Source: an uncultured Leptolyngbyaceae cyanobacterium (GTDB lineage Bacteria > Cyanobacteriota > Cyanobacteriia > Leptolyngbyales > Leptolyngbyaceae). From it: a stretch of DNA of 64,000 bases. Below, piece by piece: positions 35,817 through 45,776 of this stretch. A program made the position numbers and the translations under genes. Positions within the stretch are counted from its first letter, which is position 1; every line of letters starts with the position of its first letter. Below the pieces are notes generated by a model. The model worked only from the letters and a program-made list of their open reading frames with translations, made no database searches and was not told the origin of the DNA. Location: positions 53,725 to 117,724 of the forward strand of contig CALIDI010000023.1 in the NCBI GenBank assembly GCA_938023035.1, written 5' to 3'.

Positions 35817-36926
35817 CTAAGGCTGGGATAGTTGGCCGATGGCGAGGGGTACTTGCGGGTCGGTTTGCAGCCATTCAATTGAGCGACGACACCCTTCCTC
35901 GAAGGAAACAATTGGTTCGTATCCCAGAAGACGTTTTGCCTTGTCGTAGGGCAACTGGTACTGAGATTGTTGTAAGATAGCCATCATTTCGCTTACGACA
36001 GGCTCTGGTTTCACTGAAGTGATTGAAGGTGATTCTGCGGTAAGTTGATGTCGGGTCAGCAGCCGCTTTAAATGTTGTTTCGTTTGGTCAGAAATCAGGG
36101 CTAAACCCTTCTGGACAAATTCGGATTCTCGGATGGCTCGAATGAATTCCTGCTGACGGCTATGGGTAAATTGAGGCGCTGGTAATCGGGTAATCTCGGC
36201 AGGATTGATGCCCAGAGCCAGGGCAAAGGGCTGGTAAAAATCCAGCCAGGTTATCCGTTCGCGATCGCCGACAAAAAAAGCCTCTCCATCGGCTGCGGGT
36301 GTGGTCATGGCCAGTTGCATCCCATGGATCAAGTTATCGACATAAACGCTGTTGCAGACCCCCTGACCGTCATTAATCAGGTAGGCGGTGCCCTGGGTTA
36401 ACTGGCTTGCCAAGTCTCGAACCCAGCGTGAGCGTGGTCCAAAGACAATCCCTGGCCGAAAAATTACTACCTCAACCTGACCTGTTCGCCGCATTCGCAG
36501 CAGACGACGCTCAGCCTCTATTTTGGCGACATGGGTAGGAAATCCCGGTTGATGTTCAATCGGGGGGGTAGACTCAGTCGTTCCCGGTGCCGGTGCTGAC
36601 GTATGAACAATCATTGAACTCAGATAAATCAGACGGCGCACCCCCGCCTTTTGGGCGGCCCGATAGGCAGGAGCCACACTTCCTCGAATCAGCCCTGGGC
36701 TACCCAAAACCGAATGAATCACGACATCACAGCCGTGAAAGGCCTTTTCCAAGGCGGATTGATCAAAGGCATTCGCAACATAGCCTTCGAGGTTTTGGGT
36801 GATAAAGGGAGCCAAACGGGAGGCATTCCGAACAATGGGACGCACCTGATGACCATTGCTTTGCAACATTTCAACAGCGCGATTGCCAACAAAGCCGCTC
36901 GCACCCACGATGCCAATTTTCACCAT
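35817..36926 (-). CDS. NAD-dependent epimerase-like SDR without catalytic Tyr
   Basis: A 369-residue atypical extended SDR. The NAD-binding motif GASGFVGN is at residues 8-15. At the YxxxK site the sequence reads THVAK, so the tyrosine is replaced by threonine while the lysine is kept. RPGIVFGPRS follows as usual. Such proteins may still act as isomerases or serve as binding proteins. The R3 element was inserted just beyond the stop codon. It lies 57 bases after the GMC oxidoreductase gene on the same strand. Confidence 0.8.
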   Translation of the reverse strand: MVKIGIVGASGFVGNRAVEMLQSNGHQVRPIVRNASRLAPFITQNLEGYVANAFDQSALEKAFHGCDVVIHSVLGSPGLIRGSVAPAYRAAQKAGVRRLIYLSSMIVHTSAPAPGTTESTPPIEHQPGFPTHVAKIEAERRLLRMRRTGQVEVVIFRPGIVFGPRSRWVRDLASQLTQGTAYLINDGQGVCNSVYVDNLIHGMQLAMTTPAADGEAFFVGDRERITWLDFYQPFALALGINPAEITRLPAPQFTHSRQQEFIRAIRESEFVQKGLALISDQTKQHLKRLLTRHQLTAESPSITSVKPEPVVSEMMAILQQSQYQLPYDKAKRLLGYEPIVSFEEGCRRSIEWLQTDPQVPLAIGQLSQP

Positions 36927-36983
36927 AGTGTTTGAGTGTTTGTTTGAATGAGGTCTCTTAGCAGTTCTGCTGTATCATCGACC

Positions 36984-38621
36984 CTAATTAACCTGCGTTT
37001 TAACGTGATCGGCTAGCCGCAGGGCCAGGGCAATTATCGTAAGAGTCGGGTTTGCATAGCCAGAGGTCGGAAAGACAGAGCAACCAGCAACAAACAGGTT
37101 AGAAATACCATGCACCTTGCAGTTGGCATCAACCACCCCCAGCTTGGGGTTATTGTGCATACGGGTTGCACCGATATGATGGTGCATAGCCGTCTTTTCA
37201 AACGCTTGCTCAGACCAGCTTTTGGCTACTTTTAACTCACCTATCCCCGCTTTAGCAAACTCCTCTGCCCAAATCTGCTGAATGCGCAGCGCATTTTGAA
37301 TGTCAATCTCATTTAGCCGCCAGTGAATTTCGGTCTTGGGCTGGCCCAAGCGATCTCGCTCGGCGCTTAAGACGATTCGATTATTTGGGTCAGGAGCTTG
37401 CTCCATTTGATAAAAGATCTCGAACAGAGAGAAACGTCGCTTCTCATAGGGCAGATAAGACCAATCTCCCCGGCGTAATGGCGGCAGGGAGCGAAGCACC
37501 GACCAAAACGCAGCAGTCGCGACATAATCGGCCCCTCGCAGCACTACGCTCAGTTGTTTGCCAAAATCGTGGCCAAGCCTACCCTGTTTGCAAGATGCCA
37601 GTATGGATCGCAGGGCCAGAGTGGCTTCTCGCTGATGTGGTAAAGGGCGAGGAAATAGCTGTGCCCCGTTATTAAATAGGTGCTCCCGACGCATCACAGC
37701 CTCTGTTAACATCAACCGGGCCATGACTGGCACCCCTTTGATCCAATAAATGTCGTACAGATTGGTTTGCTCGAAGATCTTTTTGTTGTAAGGAACAAGG
37801 GTGGTACTGAGAATCGGGCGATCCATAAAGTAACGCCCAACCACATCGTTTTGATTGCCTAGGCCATTGGGTTGCTGTCGGTTAGAAAGGAGTAGCAGCC
37901 GAGCATTCTCCATGCCTCCAGTAGCTAAGATAAAGATTTGAGCCTGTAGCCAAAACTGATGCCCCTGGAGGCAGGCAAGGCGGAGGTGCGTCACCGCTTG
38001 CAGGTCTTCACTCGCCTCGATCTCAATGACATTGGCGTAGATCAAAGTTGTAATGTTGGGAATTTGCCGAATCGCCTGGGGGTACTCCGTTGTAAAGGGG
38101 TCTCGTAAGGCATATTGACTCATGCTAGTAGTCAAGCGATCGCCCGGAAACGGTAACGGCTTAGCATTTTGATCCTGCCAGGTCTCTGGGTCGTAAGCAT
38201 AGGGGCCGATTTGGCAAACAGCCTGAGCACGCTCATAGTAGGGATCTAGGGTCTCTTTCCCAAAGGGCCAGCCGCTATAGGGGAGCCAATCTCGTTGTTC
38301 AAAGTCAATCTCATCTAGAGGCAAACAACGAAACCCATACTGGCGATAACCATTCTGGCCCTCCCAAGTGTGCGAAGTCCCACCCACTTGACGGAGGCGC
38401 GTCTCTTTCACATCTGGATAAGGATCACCCACGACAATACCATCTGCAAGAGATTGGGTTGCCTCATCAAACTCAAACCCACCGCTATCTAACAGGCAAA
38501 CTTGAAAGTTCTGATGAGCAAACTCCCTGGCAATCGTAATACCAGCGACCCCAGCACCGATAATACATACCTGGGTCTTTAAAACCTCATCAGCCGGCAG
38601 CGATCGCGCATCGATAATCAT
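36984..38621 (-). CDS. GMC-family FAD-dependent oxidoreductase
   Basis: A 545-residue protein. The dinucleotide-binding motif IGAGVAG is at ~20-26 and the C-terminal GMC_oxred_C region carries HHHIGATRMHNNP (~475-487) with NPTLTIIALALRLADH near the end. These enzymes oxidise alcohols or sugars using FAD. Within this cluster of glycosyltransferases and SDRs a sugar or polyol substrate is plausible. No signal peptide. It starts at ATG 38621. Confidence 0.87.
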   Translation of the reverse strand: MIIDARSLPADEVLKTQVCIIGAGVAGITIAREFAHQNFQVCLLDSGGFEFDEATQSLADGIVVGDPYPDVKETRLRQVGGTSHTWEGQNGYRQYGFRCLPLDEIDFEQRDWLPYSGWPFGKETLDPYYERAQAVCQIGPYAYDPETWQDQNAKPLPFPGDRLTTSMSQYALRDPFTTEYPQAIRQIPNITTLIYANVIEIEASEDLQAVTHLRLACLQGHQFWLQAQIFILATGGMENARLLLLSNRQQPNGLGNQNDVVGRYFMDRPILSTTLVPYNKKIFEQTNLYDIYWIKGVPVMARLMLTEAVMRREHLFNNGAQLFPRPLPHQREATLALRSILASCKQGRLGHDFGKQLSVVLRGADYVATAAFWSVLRSLPPLRRGDWSYLPYEKRRFSLFEIFYQMEQAPDPNNRIVLSAERDRLGQPKTEIHWRLNEIDIQNALRIQQIWAEEFAKAGIGELKVAKSWSEQAFEKTAMHHHIGATRMHNNPKLGVVDANCKVHGISNLFVAGCSVFPTSGYANPTLTIIALALRLADHVKTQVN

Positions 38622-39527
38622 TAATATCTATCCAAAGTTCTACCTATAATTCAACTAGCTTTTGGTTTCAACAGACTGCTCAAACCTTTCTAGTCGGAAG
38701 TTAGCGAGGCTGTCCTGGGTACCTGCGACTTCGATAACCAATAACAACGCAAAGATTCTCATAACAAATAGAGCATCTTTTGTATCCCGATGTATCCCGA
38801 TAGAAGCAGCTTCACTCCATCGATATTAGGATACTAGCGCGGGGGTCGAAGTAGACCCGCTAACGGCTTCATTGCTTCTTTAAAGAAAAAATAGCCCCTA
38901 CTTCCAAAGCTTTATGGCAGCCGATGTATTTGGCTCTAGCTTTGACTAGGTTCGAATTCTACAATCTTCAAAATCACACGAGGAGAGGTATTTCCTCTTC
39001 TTCTTTGGGAAACGGATTTCGGGTACGGGCTAAAGCAGACGACGCGGCAAGTCTCTCTTCTCTCTCCTCAAGTTGCAGCGATACGGACAAAACCGGCCTC
39101 CACAGATTCCGGAAGGCTCTGGTGGTTTAAGTCTATGTAGACGGGCTGGACTACTGTCGTTGCGGTTGAAACCGCCGGACATGGTTCAAGCACCCACCTA
39201 AGATTCTGCCAAATGGCGCTGTCCTGACGATAAAAGAATTCGTGATTGTTTTTGGGGACTGTAAAAATGCCAGCAATATTCCTGAGTTTCTATGAAGCTA
39301 TGGGTAAGACGCATGCAAAATCGGCTTTGTAAAGACGTGTGAATGCTTAAATGTTGCTGGTTTTCTTAGTAAAGGTCATCTCCTGTCCGGATCGAACTCA
39401 TCCACGCACGAACAAAGATGACGAAATCCGACTTGAGGATAGGTTTGTGGTTAAGCATTCTGCCAAAACGTTCAATATGGTCGCATCCGTTCGTAAGATC
39501 AAACAAAATTAGCTTAACTTCCCTGTA
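38622..39527. other. Long divergent intergenic region GMC gene / ppx
   Basis: About 900 bases. A 68-codon frame at 38924-39130 has no recognisable protein character. TGTATCCCGA is repeated in tandem near 38781-38800, and GCGGTT/AACCGC forms a small hairpin at 39162-39175. The promoters of both neighbours must lie here. Confidence 0.4.
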
Positions 39528-41135
39528 ATGGCTATTGAACACGAACGCATTGTTGCGGCAATTGATGTCGGTACAAACTCTATCCATATGGTTGTGGTAC
39601 GGGTGCAGCCGTGGCTCCCAGCCTTTACAATCATTGCCAAGGAGAAAACAACGGTGCGCTTGGGCGATCGCGACATACGCACTGGCAACCTAACTGAGGC
39701 TGCAATGGCTCGGGCCATGAGTGCCCTCCAACGCTGTCAAGAAATTGCCCAATCCCTCAATGCCGAGCAGATCATCGCCGTTGCCACCAGCGCCGTACGC
39801 GAGGCTCCCAACGGACGCGATTTTTTACATGCTGTTGAAACCAAGTTAGGCCTGTGGATTGACTTGATTTCGGGGCCAGAAGAAGCCCGCCGGATTTATC
39901 TAGGCGTGCTATCAGGGATGGAGTTTAACGGTCAGAGCCACATCATCGTAGATATTGGAGGCGGCTCTACCGAACTAATTCTGGGGGACGGGCAAGAACC
40001 TCGGACCCTCAGCAGTACCAAGGTTGGCGCAGTGCGACTCACGGCTGAATATATTTCGACTGACCCAGTGAGCGACAGTGAGTTTCGTTACTTACAAGCC
40101 TACATTCGCGGCATGTTAGAGCGTTCAATCGAAGAGATCCAAGCTCACCTCCGTCCTGGAGAACGCCCTTATTTAGTAGGCACCTCTGGCACGATTGAAA
40201 CTCTGGCCACCATCCACGCCCGTGAAACTTTAGGAGTGGTTCCTAGCCCCCTGCAAGGGCATAGCTTTACCCTCACAGACCTAAAAGAAATGGTCTGCCG
40301 CTTTCGCCGCATGACTAACGAAGAACGGCTAAAAATCCCGGGTATTAACGATCGCCGGGCTGAGATTATTCTGGCGGGTGCCTTGATTTTGCAAGAGGTG
40401 ATGTCATTGCTAGGGTTAGAATCCATCACAATTTGTGAGCGGGCCTTGCGGGAAGGGGTGATTGTTGACTGGATGCTAACCCACGGCCTGATTGAAGACC
40501 GTCTCCGCTTTCAAAGCTCGGTTCGCGAGCGCAGCATTCTCCGAGTGGCCCAACGCTATCGTATCAACCTACAACATGGCGAACAGGTTGCTCAATTGGC
40601 GCTCAGTCTGTTTGAGCAAACAAAGGGATCACTTCATAATTGGGGGGATGAAGAGCAAGAACTGCTGTGGGCAGCGGCAATTTTGCACAACTGTGGGCAC
40701 CACGTCAGTCACTCTTCTCATCACAAACATTCCTATTACCTGATTCGGAATAGTGATTTACTTGGCTACAACGAAATTGAAATTGAAACAATCGCCAATC
40801 TGGCTCGTTACCACCGGAAGAGTAACCCCAAGAAGAAGCACGAAAACTACCGCAACCTTTCGAGCAAAAAGCATCGCCGCATTGTGGAGCAACTCAGCCC
40901 ACTGCTGCGGTTAGCTGTTGCGATGGATCGGCGGCAGATCGGAGCCATGCAACGGGTGATCTGTCAATATCGTCCTGAAGTGCGAGAATTACGTCTACTC
41001 TTGCAACCCCGCCGCATCGGCGATGAGTGCTTGTTAGAACTATGGAGCCTGAATCTCAAGAAAACCAGCTTTGAAGAAGAGTATGGCTTAAAAGTGGTGC
41101 CTATCTTAGAGGCTACGCATGGCACAGTTGGCTAG
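39528..41135 (+). CDS. ppx: Exopolyphosphatase / Ppx-GppA phosphatase
   Basis: A 535-residue protein of the ASKHA fold. Nucleotide- and phosphate-binding motifs are AAIDVGTNSIHMVV (~10-23) and IVDIGGGSTELIL (~142-154). The C-terminal third contains an HD-like region (LHNCGHH...SHHKHSYYL). Ppx removes terminal phosphates from polyphosphate; GppA acts on pppGpp, and the two cannot be separated by sequence alone. It stands alone on the plus strand. Confidence 0.92.
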   Translation: MAIEHERIVAAIDVGTNSIHMVVVRVQPWLPAFTIIAKEKTTVRLGDRDIRTGNLTEAAMARAMSALQRCQEIAQSLNAEQIIAVATSAVREAPNGRDFLHAVETKLGLWIDLISGPEEARRIYLGVLSGMEFNGQSHIIVDIGGGSTELILGDGQEPRTLSSTKVGAVRLTAEYISTDPVSDSEFRYLQAYIRGMLERSIEEIQAHLRPGERPYLVGTSGTIETLATIHARETLGVVPSPLQGHSFTLTDLKEMVCRFRRMTNEERLKIPGINDRRAEIILAGALILQEVMSLLGLESITICERALREGVIVDWMLTHGLIEDRLRFQSSVRERSILRVAQRYRINLQHGEQVAQLALSLFEQTKGSLHNWGDEEQELLWAAAILHNCGHHVSHSSHHKHSYYLIRNSDLLGYNEIEIETIANLARYHRKSNPKKKHENYRNLSSKKHRRIVEQLSPLLRLAVAMDRRQIGAMQRVICQYRPEVRELRLLLQPRRIGDECLLELWSLNLKKTSFEEEYGLKVVPILEATHGTVG

Positions 41136-41174
41136 ATCAAACTAAAAATTTAACATTCTCACTTCGCTAGCCAG

Positions 41175-41189
41175 AGCCTAGTTTAGGCT
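41175..41189 (+). terminator. Small hairpin after ppx
   Basis: AGCCTA, three bases, TAGGCT, nested inside an outer GCTAGCC/GGCTAGC pair, about 40 bases after the ppx stop. No T-tract follows, so termination is uncertain. Confidence 0.3.
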
Positions 41190-41478
41190 AGCTCAAAACC
41201 TGTCGCTTCCCTGCTGGCCTCACCTTGAGTCTAGACCTAGATGAGATTTATCTATCTTTCTCCGGTTATCATGACTAAAGGGAGCGATCGCGTCTCCTTC
41301 AGTGAACCCAAACCCATCAGTGAGCCAACCGTTCATTTTTCCCTACTCTATCTACGGCTTTGTGTTCCCATACGGCCACTTTGTGGTGAAGATGTGTGAG
41401 CCGCTGTCACGTTTGAGTCCTTCAAATGGGTCACGTTACGCCCTTGCTTTCCCAATCACGCTACAACAGGGAAACACT

Positions 41479-42273
41479 ATGCTAAGTCAAATCACCCCCT
41501 TTGCTTCTGTCTATGGGCCAGTGTCATCCTGGCGACTAGGGCTGTCCCTAGGGATTGATCCAATTGGGCCTCAGTCCACCTGTTCGTTCCGCTGTGTTTA
41601 CTGTCAGCTTGGGGAGATTGAGCACTTAAGTCCAATGCGGCAGATATTCGTCTCGACCCAAACCATTGAGCAAGATCTGCAACCCTTTGCCCCCTGGGAT
41701 GTGGATAGTGTGACTGTAAGTGGGAGTGGTGAACCGACCCTGGCGCTTAATCTGGGTCATATTCTAATCATGGCAAAAAGCCTGACGGGCAAGCCAGTCA
41801 CTGTTTTGACTAATGGGAGCTTGTTAGACAACCCAGAGGTTCGGGCGGATTTGGCGATCGCCGATCAAGTCGCCGTCAAATTAGATGCAGTTTGGCCCGA
41901 TTCATTCCGGCGTATCAATCGACCCGCCACTGGGATTAGACTCCAACAAATTTGGTCGGGGTTAGACCAATTTCGCCAACAATATTCAGGCCATCTGGCG
42001 ATTCAGACCATGCTGCTTTCAGAATGGAACGAACAGCAGCAGGCTGAATATATCGCGATGATGGCAAAGCTGAAACCTGATGAAATCCAACTCAATACCC
42101 CTACCCGTCCCAAACCGATTCGCCATGAACTCGACGCACGGGGCAATCATACTGGAGGCTCTCGCCCCTACCCTGTTCACCTGCTCAAACAGGTGAGTAC
42201 CGCAGCCTTAGAGAGTTTTTGCGATCGCATTCAACGCGCAACGGGCGTTTCTACCCGTTACCCCCATCCATAA
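41479..42273 (+). CDS. Radical SAM protein
   Basis: A 264-residue protein. The [4Fe-4S]/SAM motif C-x3-C-x2-C is at residues 35-42 (CSFRCVYC), followed by the GSGEPTL motif (~82-88) that binds SAM. It resembles the short stand-alone radical SAM proteins common in cyanobacteria and archaea, whose reaction is mostly unknown. The ATG at 41479 has a GGGAA site eight bases upstream; the open frame reaches 41302 but the extra 59 residues do not look conserved. Confidence 0.82.
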   Translation: MLSQITPFASVYGPVSSWRLGLSLGIDPIGPQSTCSFRCVYCQLGEIEHLSPMRQIFVSTQTIEQDLQPFAPWDVDSVTVSGSGEPTLALNLGHILIMAKSLTGKPVTVLTNGSLLDNPEVRADLAIADQVAVKLDAVWPDSFRRINRPATGIRLQQIWSGLDQFRQQYSGHLAIQTMLLSEWNEQQQAEYIAMMAKLKPDEIQLNTPTRPKPIRHELDARGNHTGGSRPYPVHLLKQVSTAALESFCDRIQRATGVSTRYPHP

Positions 42274-42427
42274 CTCACCGCAAGCTAAAACAGGTTGACC
42301 TAGCAACTCGCGCCTACATTCCATTAGAAAATCAGAATTTGCTGTTTCCCTAACGCCAGACTGTCCCCTAGAGTCGGTATGATGACAGTGCCAGATTAGA
42401 CGTATGAGTTGGGGTAAAAAGCTCAAG

Positions 42428-43867
42428 ATGCGAATTCTGTTTGTTGCCGCAGAAGTTGCGCCCCTTGCCAAAGTGGGTGGCATGGGTGATGTGGTTGGCG
42501 CTTTGCCAAAAATGCTCAAAAAAATGGGACATGATGTCCGAATCTTCATGCCGTTTTATGGCTTTTTGCCTGACAAGCTCAAAGTGCCTAAAACGCCGAT
42601 TTGGGAAGGAACGGGTATGTTCCAGGAGTTTAGTGTTTACGAAAGTTGCCTTCCCGGCACCGATGTACCACTCTACTTATTTGGACATCCGTCCTTCTTT
42701 CCACGGCGTATTTACTTTGGCGAAGACGAAGATTGGCGCTTCACGTTGTTTGCCAACGGCGCAACAGAGTTTGTCTGGAATTATTGGAAACCTGATATTG
42801 TGCATTGCCACGATTGGCATACAGGCATGATTCCGGTATGGCTACATGAAACTCCTGATGTCAAAACCGTTTTCACGATTCATAATCTGGCCTATCAAGG
42901 CCCCTGGCGTTGGCGTTTAGAGCAAATTACGTGGTGCCCCTGGTATATGCAAGGTCACAACACAATGGCAGCCGCCGTACAATTTGCAGACCGCGTCAAT
43001 ACTGTTTCCCCAACCTACGCCGAGCAGATTAAGACCCCTGCCTACGGTGAACAGATGGAGGGGTTGCTTTCCTTTATCAGCGGCAAACTGTCGGGCATTC
43101 TCAATGGCATTGATACAGAAGCCTACAATCCTGCCACCGATCGCCAGTTAACTCAAACCTTTACCCCTGAAACCTTGGAAAAGCGTGCTCTCAATAAAAT
43201 CGCCTTGCAGGAGGAAATTGGCTTAGAGGTCAACCCCAATGCCTTTTTAATTGGCATGGTGACTCGGCTGGTAGAGCAAAAGGGGCTGGATCTCGTGCTG
43301 CAAATGTTGGATCGGTTTATGGCTTACAGTGATGCGCAGTTCATCTTGTTGGGAACCGGCGATCGCTATTACGAAACCCAACTCTGGCAAATTGGTTCAC
43401 GCTACCCAGGGCGGATGTCTGTTTACCTACTTTATAACGACGCCCTCTCGCGCCGCATTTATGCAGGTTGTGATGCCTTTCTCATGCCTTCCCGGTTTGA
43501 GCCTTGTGGCATTAGCCAAATGCTAGCCCTTCGGTATGGTTGTGTCCCCATCGTCCGCCGTACTGGCGGGTTAGTGGATACCGTTGTGCATCACAATCCC
43601 ATGGCGAACGAAGGCACGGGCTACTGTTTTGACCGCTATGAACCACTCGATCTCTACACCTGTATGGTACGAGCTTGGGAAGGGTTTCAATACAAACCCC
43701 AGTGGCAGGAACTCCAAAAGCGGGGAATGCGCCAAGACTTTGGCTGGGATAAATCAGCCCTGCAATATGAGCGGATGTACCGCGAAGTACTAGGGTTGCC
43801 CCTCGAAGACGCTCGCCCCGAAATCGCAGAGACCTCTGTTGTCACATCTCCCTCGATCTCTGGCTAA
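42428..43867 (+). CDS. glgA: Glycogen synthase (ADP-glucose dependent)
   Basis: A 479-residue GT5 enzyme. The ADP-glucose-binding KVGG lies at 15-18, HNLAYQG near 152, and the C-terminal [13 protein letters not shown] and [10 protein letters not shown] motifs carry catalytic glutamate and binding glycines. GlgA lengthens alpha-1,4-glucan chains in the cytoplasm. Cyanobacteria often have two GlgA isoforms; which one this is cannot be fixed here. The start at MRILFVAAE (42428) is preferred over ATG 42404. Confidence 0.94.
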   Translation: MRILFVAAEVAPLAKVGGMGDVVGALPKMLKKMGHDVRIFMPFYGFLPDKLKVPKTPIWEGTGMFQEFSVYESCLPGTDVPLYLFGHPSFFPRRIYFGEDEDWRFTLFANGATEFVWNYWKPDIVHCHDWHTGMIPVWLHETPDVKTVFTIHNLAYQGPWRWRLEQITWCPWYMQGHNTMAAAVQFADRVNTVSPTYAEQIKTPAYGEQMEGLLSFISGKLSGILNGIDTEAYNPATDRQLTQTFTPETLEKRALNKIALQEEIGLEVNPNAFLIGMVTRLVEQKGLDLVLQMLDRFMAYSDAQFILLGTGDRYYETQLWQIGSRYPGRMSVYLLYNDALSRRIYAGCDAFLMPSRFEPCGISQMLALRYGCVPIVRRTGGLVDTVVHHNPMANEGTGYCFDRYEPLDLYTCMVRAWEGFQYKPQWQELQKRGMRQDFGWDKSALQYERMYREVLGLPLEDARPEIAETSVVTSPSISG

Positions 43868-43890
43868 CACCAAACTCACCTCCTCCTAAT

Positions 43891-43942
43891 CCCTTAATCC
43901 TGGCAAACTTCGTTCACCCCTACCACCCTTCAGGATTAAGGG
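43891..43942 (+). terminator. 12-bp inverted repeat after glgA
   Basis: CCCTTAATCCTG (43891-43902) and CAGGATTAAGGG (43931-43942) are exact complements with 28 bases between, beginning 23 bases after the glgA stop. No T-run follows. It may end or protect the glgA transcript. Confidence 0.4.
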
Positions 43943-43948
43943 AGAGGC

Positions 43949-44056
43949 ACAGGAAACACATGATATGTCAGTAGTCCAAATTGTCGGCACACGGTTGCTC
44001 TCTGGCGGGATAAGTTAAAGGGGTTACAGGAAATACACAATGTGTCAGGTAGTCCA
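43949..44056. repeat. Two imperfect 30-bp direct repeats
   Basis: ACAGGAAACACATGATATGT then CAGTAGTCCA (43949-43978) recurs as ACAGGAAATACACAATGTGT then CAGGTAGTCCA (44026-44056). Each unit contains a small palindrome (ACATGATATGT, ACACAATGTGT). The rest of the 670-base gap up to the DUF1997 gene shows no gene. Confidence 0.5.
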
Positions 44057-44541
44057 TGGCGATCGCCCGGTTGCTGAGTCTGTTGAGGGTTAAAAGAGTG
44101 TGGGAGTGTTGCCCCTAGCCAGGGTTTTCGTTGCCTATACCTCGGCCCGAATCCGGTGGCGATCGCTACTAAGAAGTGCGAATTAAATAGACGGAAAGAC
44201 CGATGACACTACCCTAGCGGCACAGTGCAATTTCCTTTGACAACACGCCCTCAGACGGGCTTTGCTACCGTACCTTTGTCGTGCAGGTTTCAGCCGTAAA
44301 ACTATCGGCCTTAAGCAGCCCGCGCGCAGCAATGAGAAATTTGCAGACTAATTTTCTAGCAGCAAAATTCGACGATTAGGGCTTGCTATTTCACAAGACA
44401 CCACGAAATGGCTCACATTTCTCGGAGGCTAAAAACCGGCCAAGCAATTGTCAGAACTGCCGACTCAATTGCCCCTGCCCGTATAATCAGCCTCGCTTCT
44501 AGCTTCCTATGCCGACCCAAGCACTCCAATAGTCACTTGTT

Positions 44542-45273
44542 TTAGTCACTTGTTTCTGGGTTTGCGTCTTCCCGGTGAAAGAACCAACGCCGTTGCCGCT
44601 TAGGCATAGTGATGTCATGAGTTCTGCAGAAATCTTCCTGAACTTTGCGGGTTAGTCGCCGTGAAACCTGGCGCACGACCTGCTTCAGCAATTGCTCACC
44701 AGTGCCCATAATCAGAGATTTGGGTAAGGCTGCATAGATAAAACGAGGAAACTGAATGTCAACCGTCAAATCTAAACACCAGTTAACGCAGGTGATCTTG
44801 TCAAGCGGGGCCAATTCGTCCCTAGAAGCTTCTATCAACGCCATTGATGCCTTGAAATCAACCTGATAACCAACTGGCTCATACCCAGGGACAGGTACGG
44901 TCTCAATTCGATAAACTCGATCTTCCTGGGGCAGCAAATTCAACCCAATCCGAGGCTCTAGCTCAAATCCAGCCGCCCCGTAGCGACCCACCGTTAAAGC
45001 ATAGGCATTTCTGTCAATTAGCTCAACTTTCATGGGCTGAGCACAGCGCTCAAACCAAACAGAATGATTATCAAAGTAAGCAGCAACCGTCTGGGCATCT
45101 GCGTACAAATCCATTTGGTCAGTGAAAGTGCTGTGAAAGCGCGTCGGTTCAGTCACACTCGAAAGCAGTTCGTCAGAAGATAAAACATAATCTGCCTCAG
45201 CGGCGACAGACAAAATATGGATGTAATTGTCGGTCGCGTCAACGGATTGAGATTGAATAATCGGTGAGTGCAT
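44542..45273 (-). CDS. DUF1997 domain protein
   Basis: A 243-residue soluble protein matching the DUF1997 family of cyanobacteria and plants. Features seen include FHSTFTDQMDLYADAQTVAAYF near residues 47-68 (shortened: FHSTFTDQM...VAAYF) and the conserved RFIYAALPKSLIMGTGEQLL region near 175. The fold resembles START/SRPBCC lipid-binding proteins; the role is unknown. It starts at ATG 45273. Confidence 0.75.
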   Translation of the reverse strand: MHSPIIQSQSVDATDNYIHILSVAAEADYVLSSDELLSSVTEPTRFHSTFTDQMDLYADAQTVAAYFDNHSVWFERCAQPMKVELIDRNAYALTVGRYGAAGFELEPRIGLNLLPQEDRVYRIETVPVPGYEPVGYQVDFKASMALIEASRDELAPLDKITCVNWCLDLTVDIQFPRFIYAALPKSLIMGTGEQLLKQVVRQVSRRLTRKVQEDFCRTHDITMPKRQRRWFFHREDANPETSD

Positions 45274-45776
45274 GGTTAATGCCTTTGGACTCGGCTATGC
45301 TAATAAACCCAGTTTTCCCTAAGAAGCTTCTTGCCTCCGCTCGGTTTTTTCGGAATTTTAGCTGAAAAAACTACTAACCTACGGAAGAGTAGACTTCGGA
45401 AAACACGATTGCCAGAGCAAATCAGGAAGTTCACTCATTAAGATCTACCCTTATTTATCTGTAGCTGAAACCTGACAAGAACCGACTGATCCAAATCACA
45501 TTCATTACACAAAGGGCAAAGTGTTTGACCCAGGCATCTTAATTTTTATTAACATACACTCTATCAGAGGAGGGTAGCAAGCCTGCTCTGGAAGCGTTCG
45601 CTTTCGCTTAGCTAAAGGTGTCGTCTTTGGGAAGAATTGAACAAGGCTGCTGCTTTTCAAGAACTCTAGCCTTTTGAAGGCTCACTACAGAGACACAGAG
45701 AACATGGAGAGGTGGCTTTGAGGTTTCTGAGTCTTTGTGGGATGTTGTTGGTTTGGCGGTTGATGGAGTTTTGTGT
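45274..45776. other. Intergenic region between two minus-strand genes
   Basis: About 500 bases with no gene. It should include the promoter of the DUF1997 gene. Nothing else was recognised. Confidence 0.4.

Noticed and set aside
38945..38965. GGTTCGAATTC as a tRNA T-arm
   Set aside because: No matching acceptor, D or anticodon stems could be folded around it.
38924..39130. 68-codon frame before ppx
   Set aside because: No recognisable protein character, ribosome site or conserved context.
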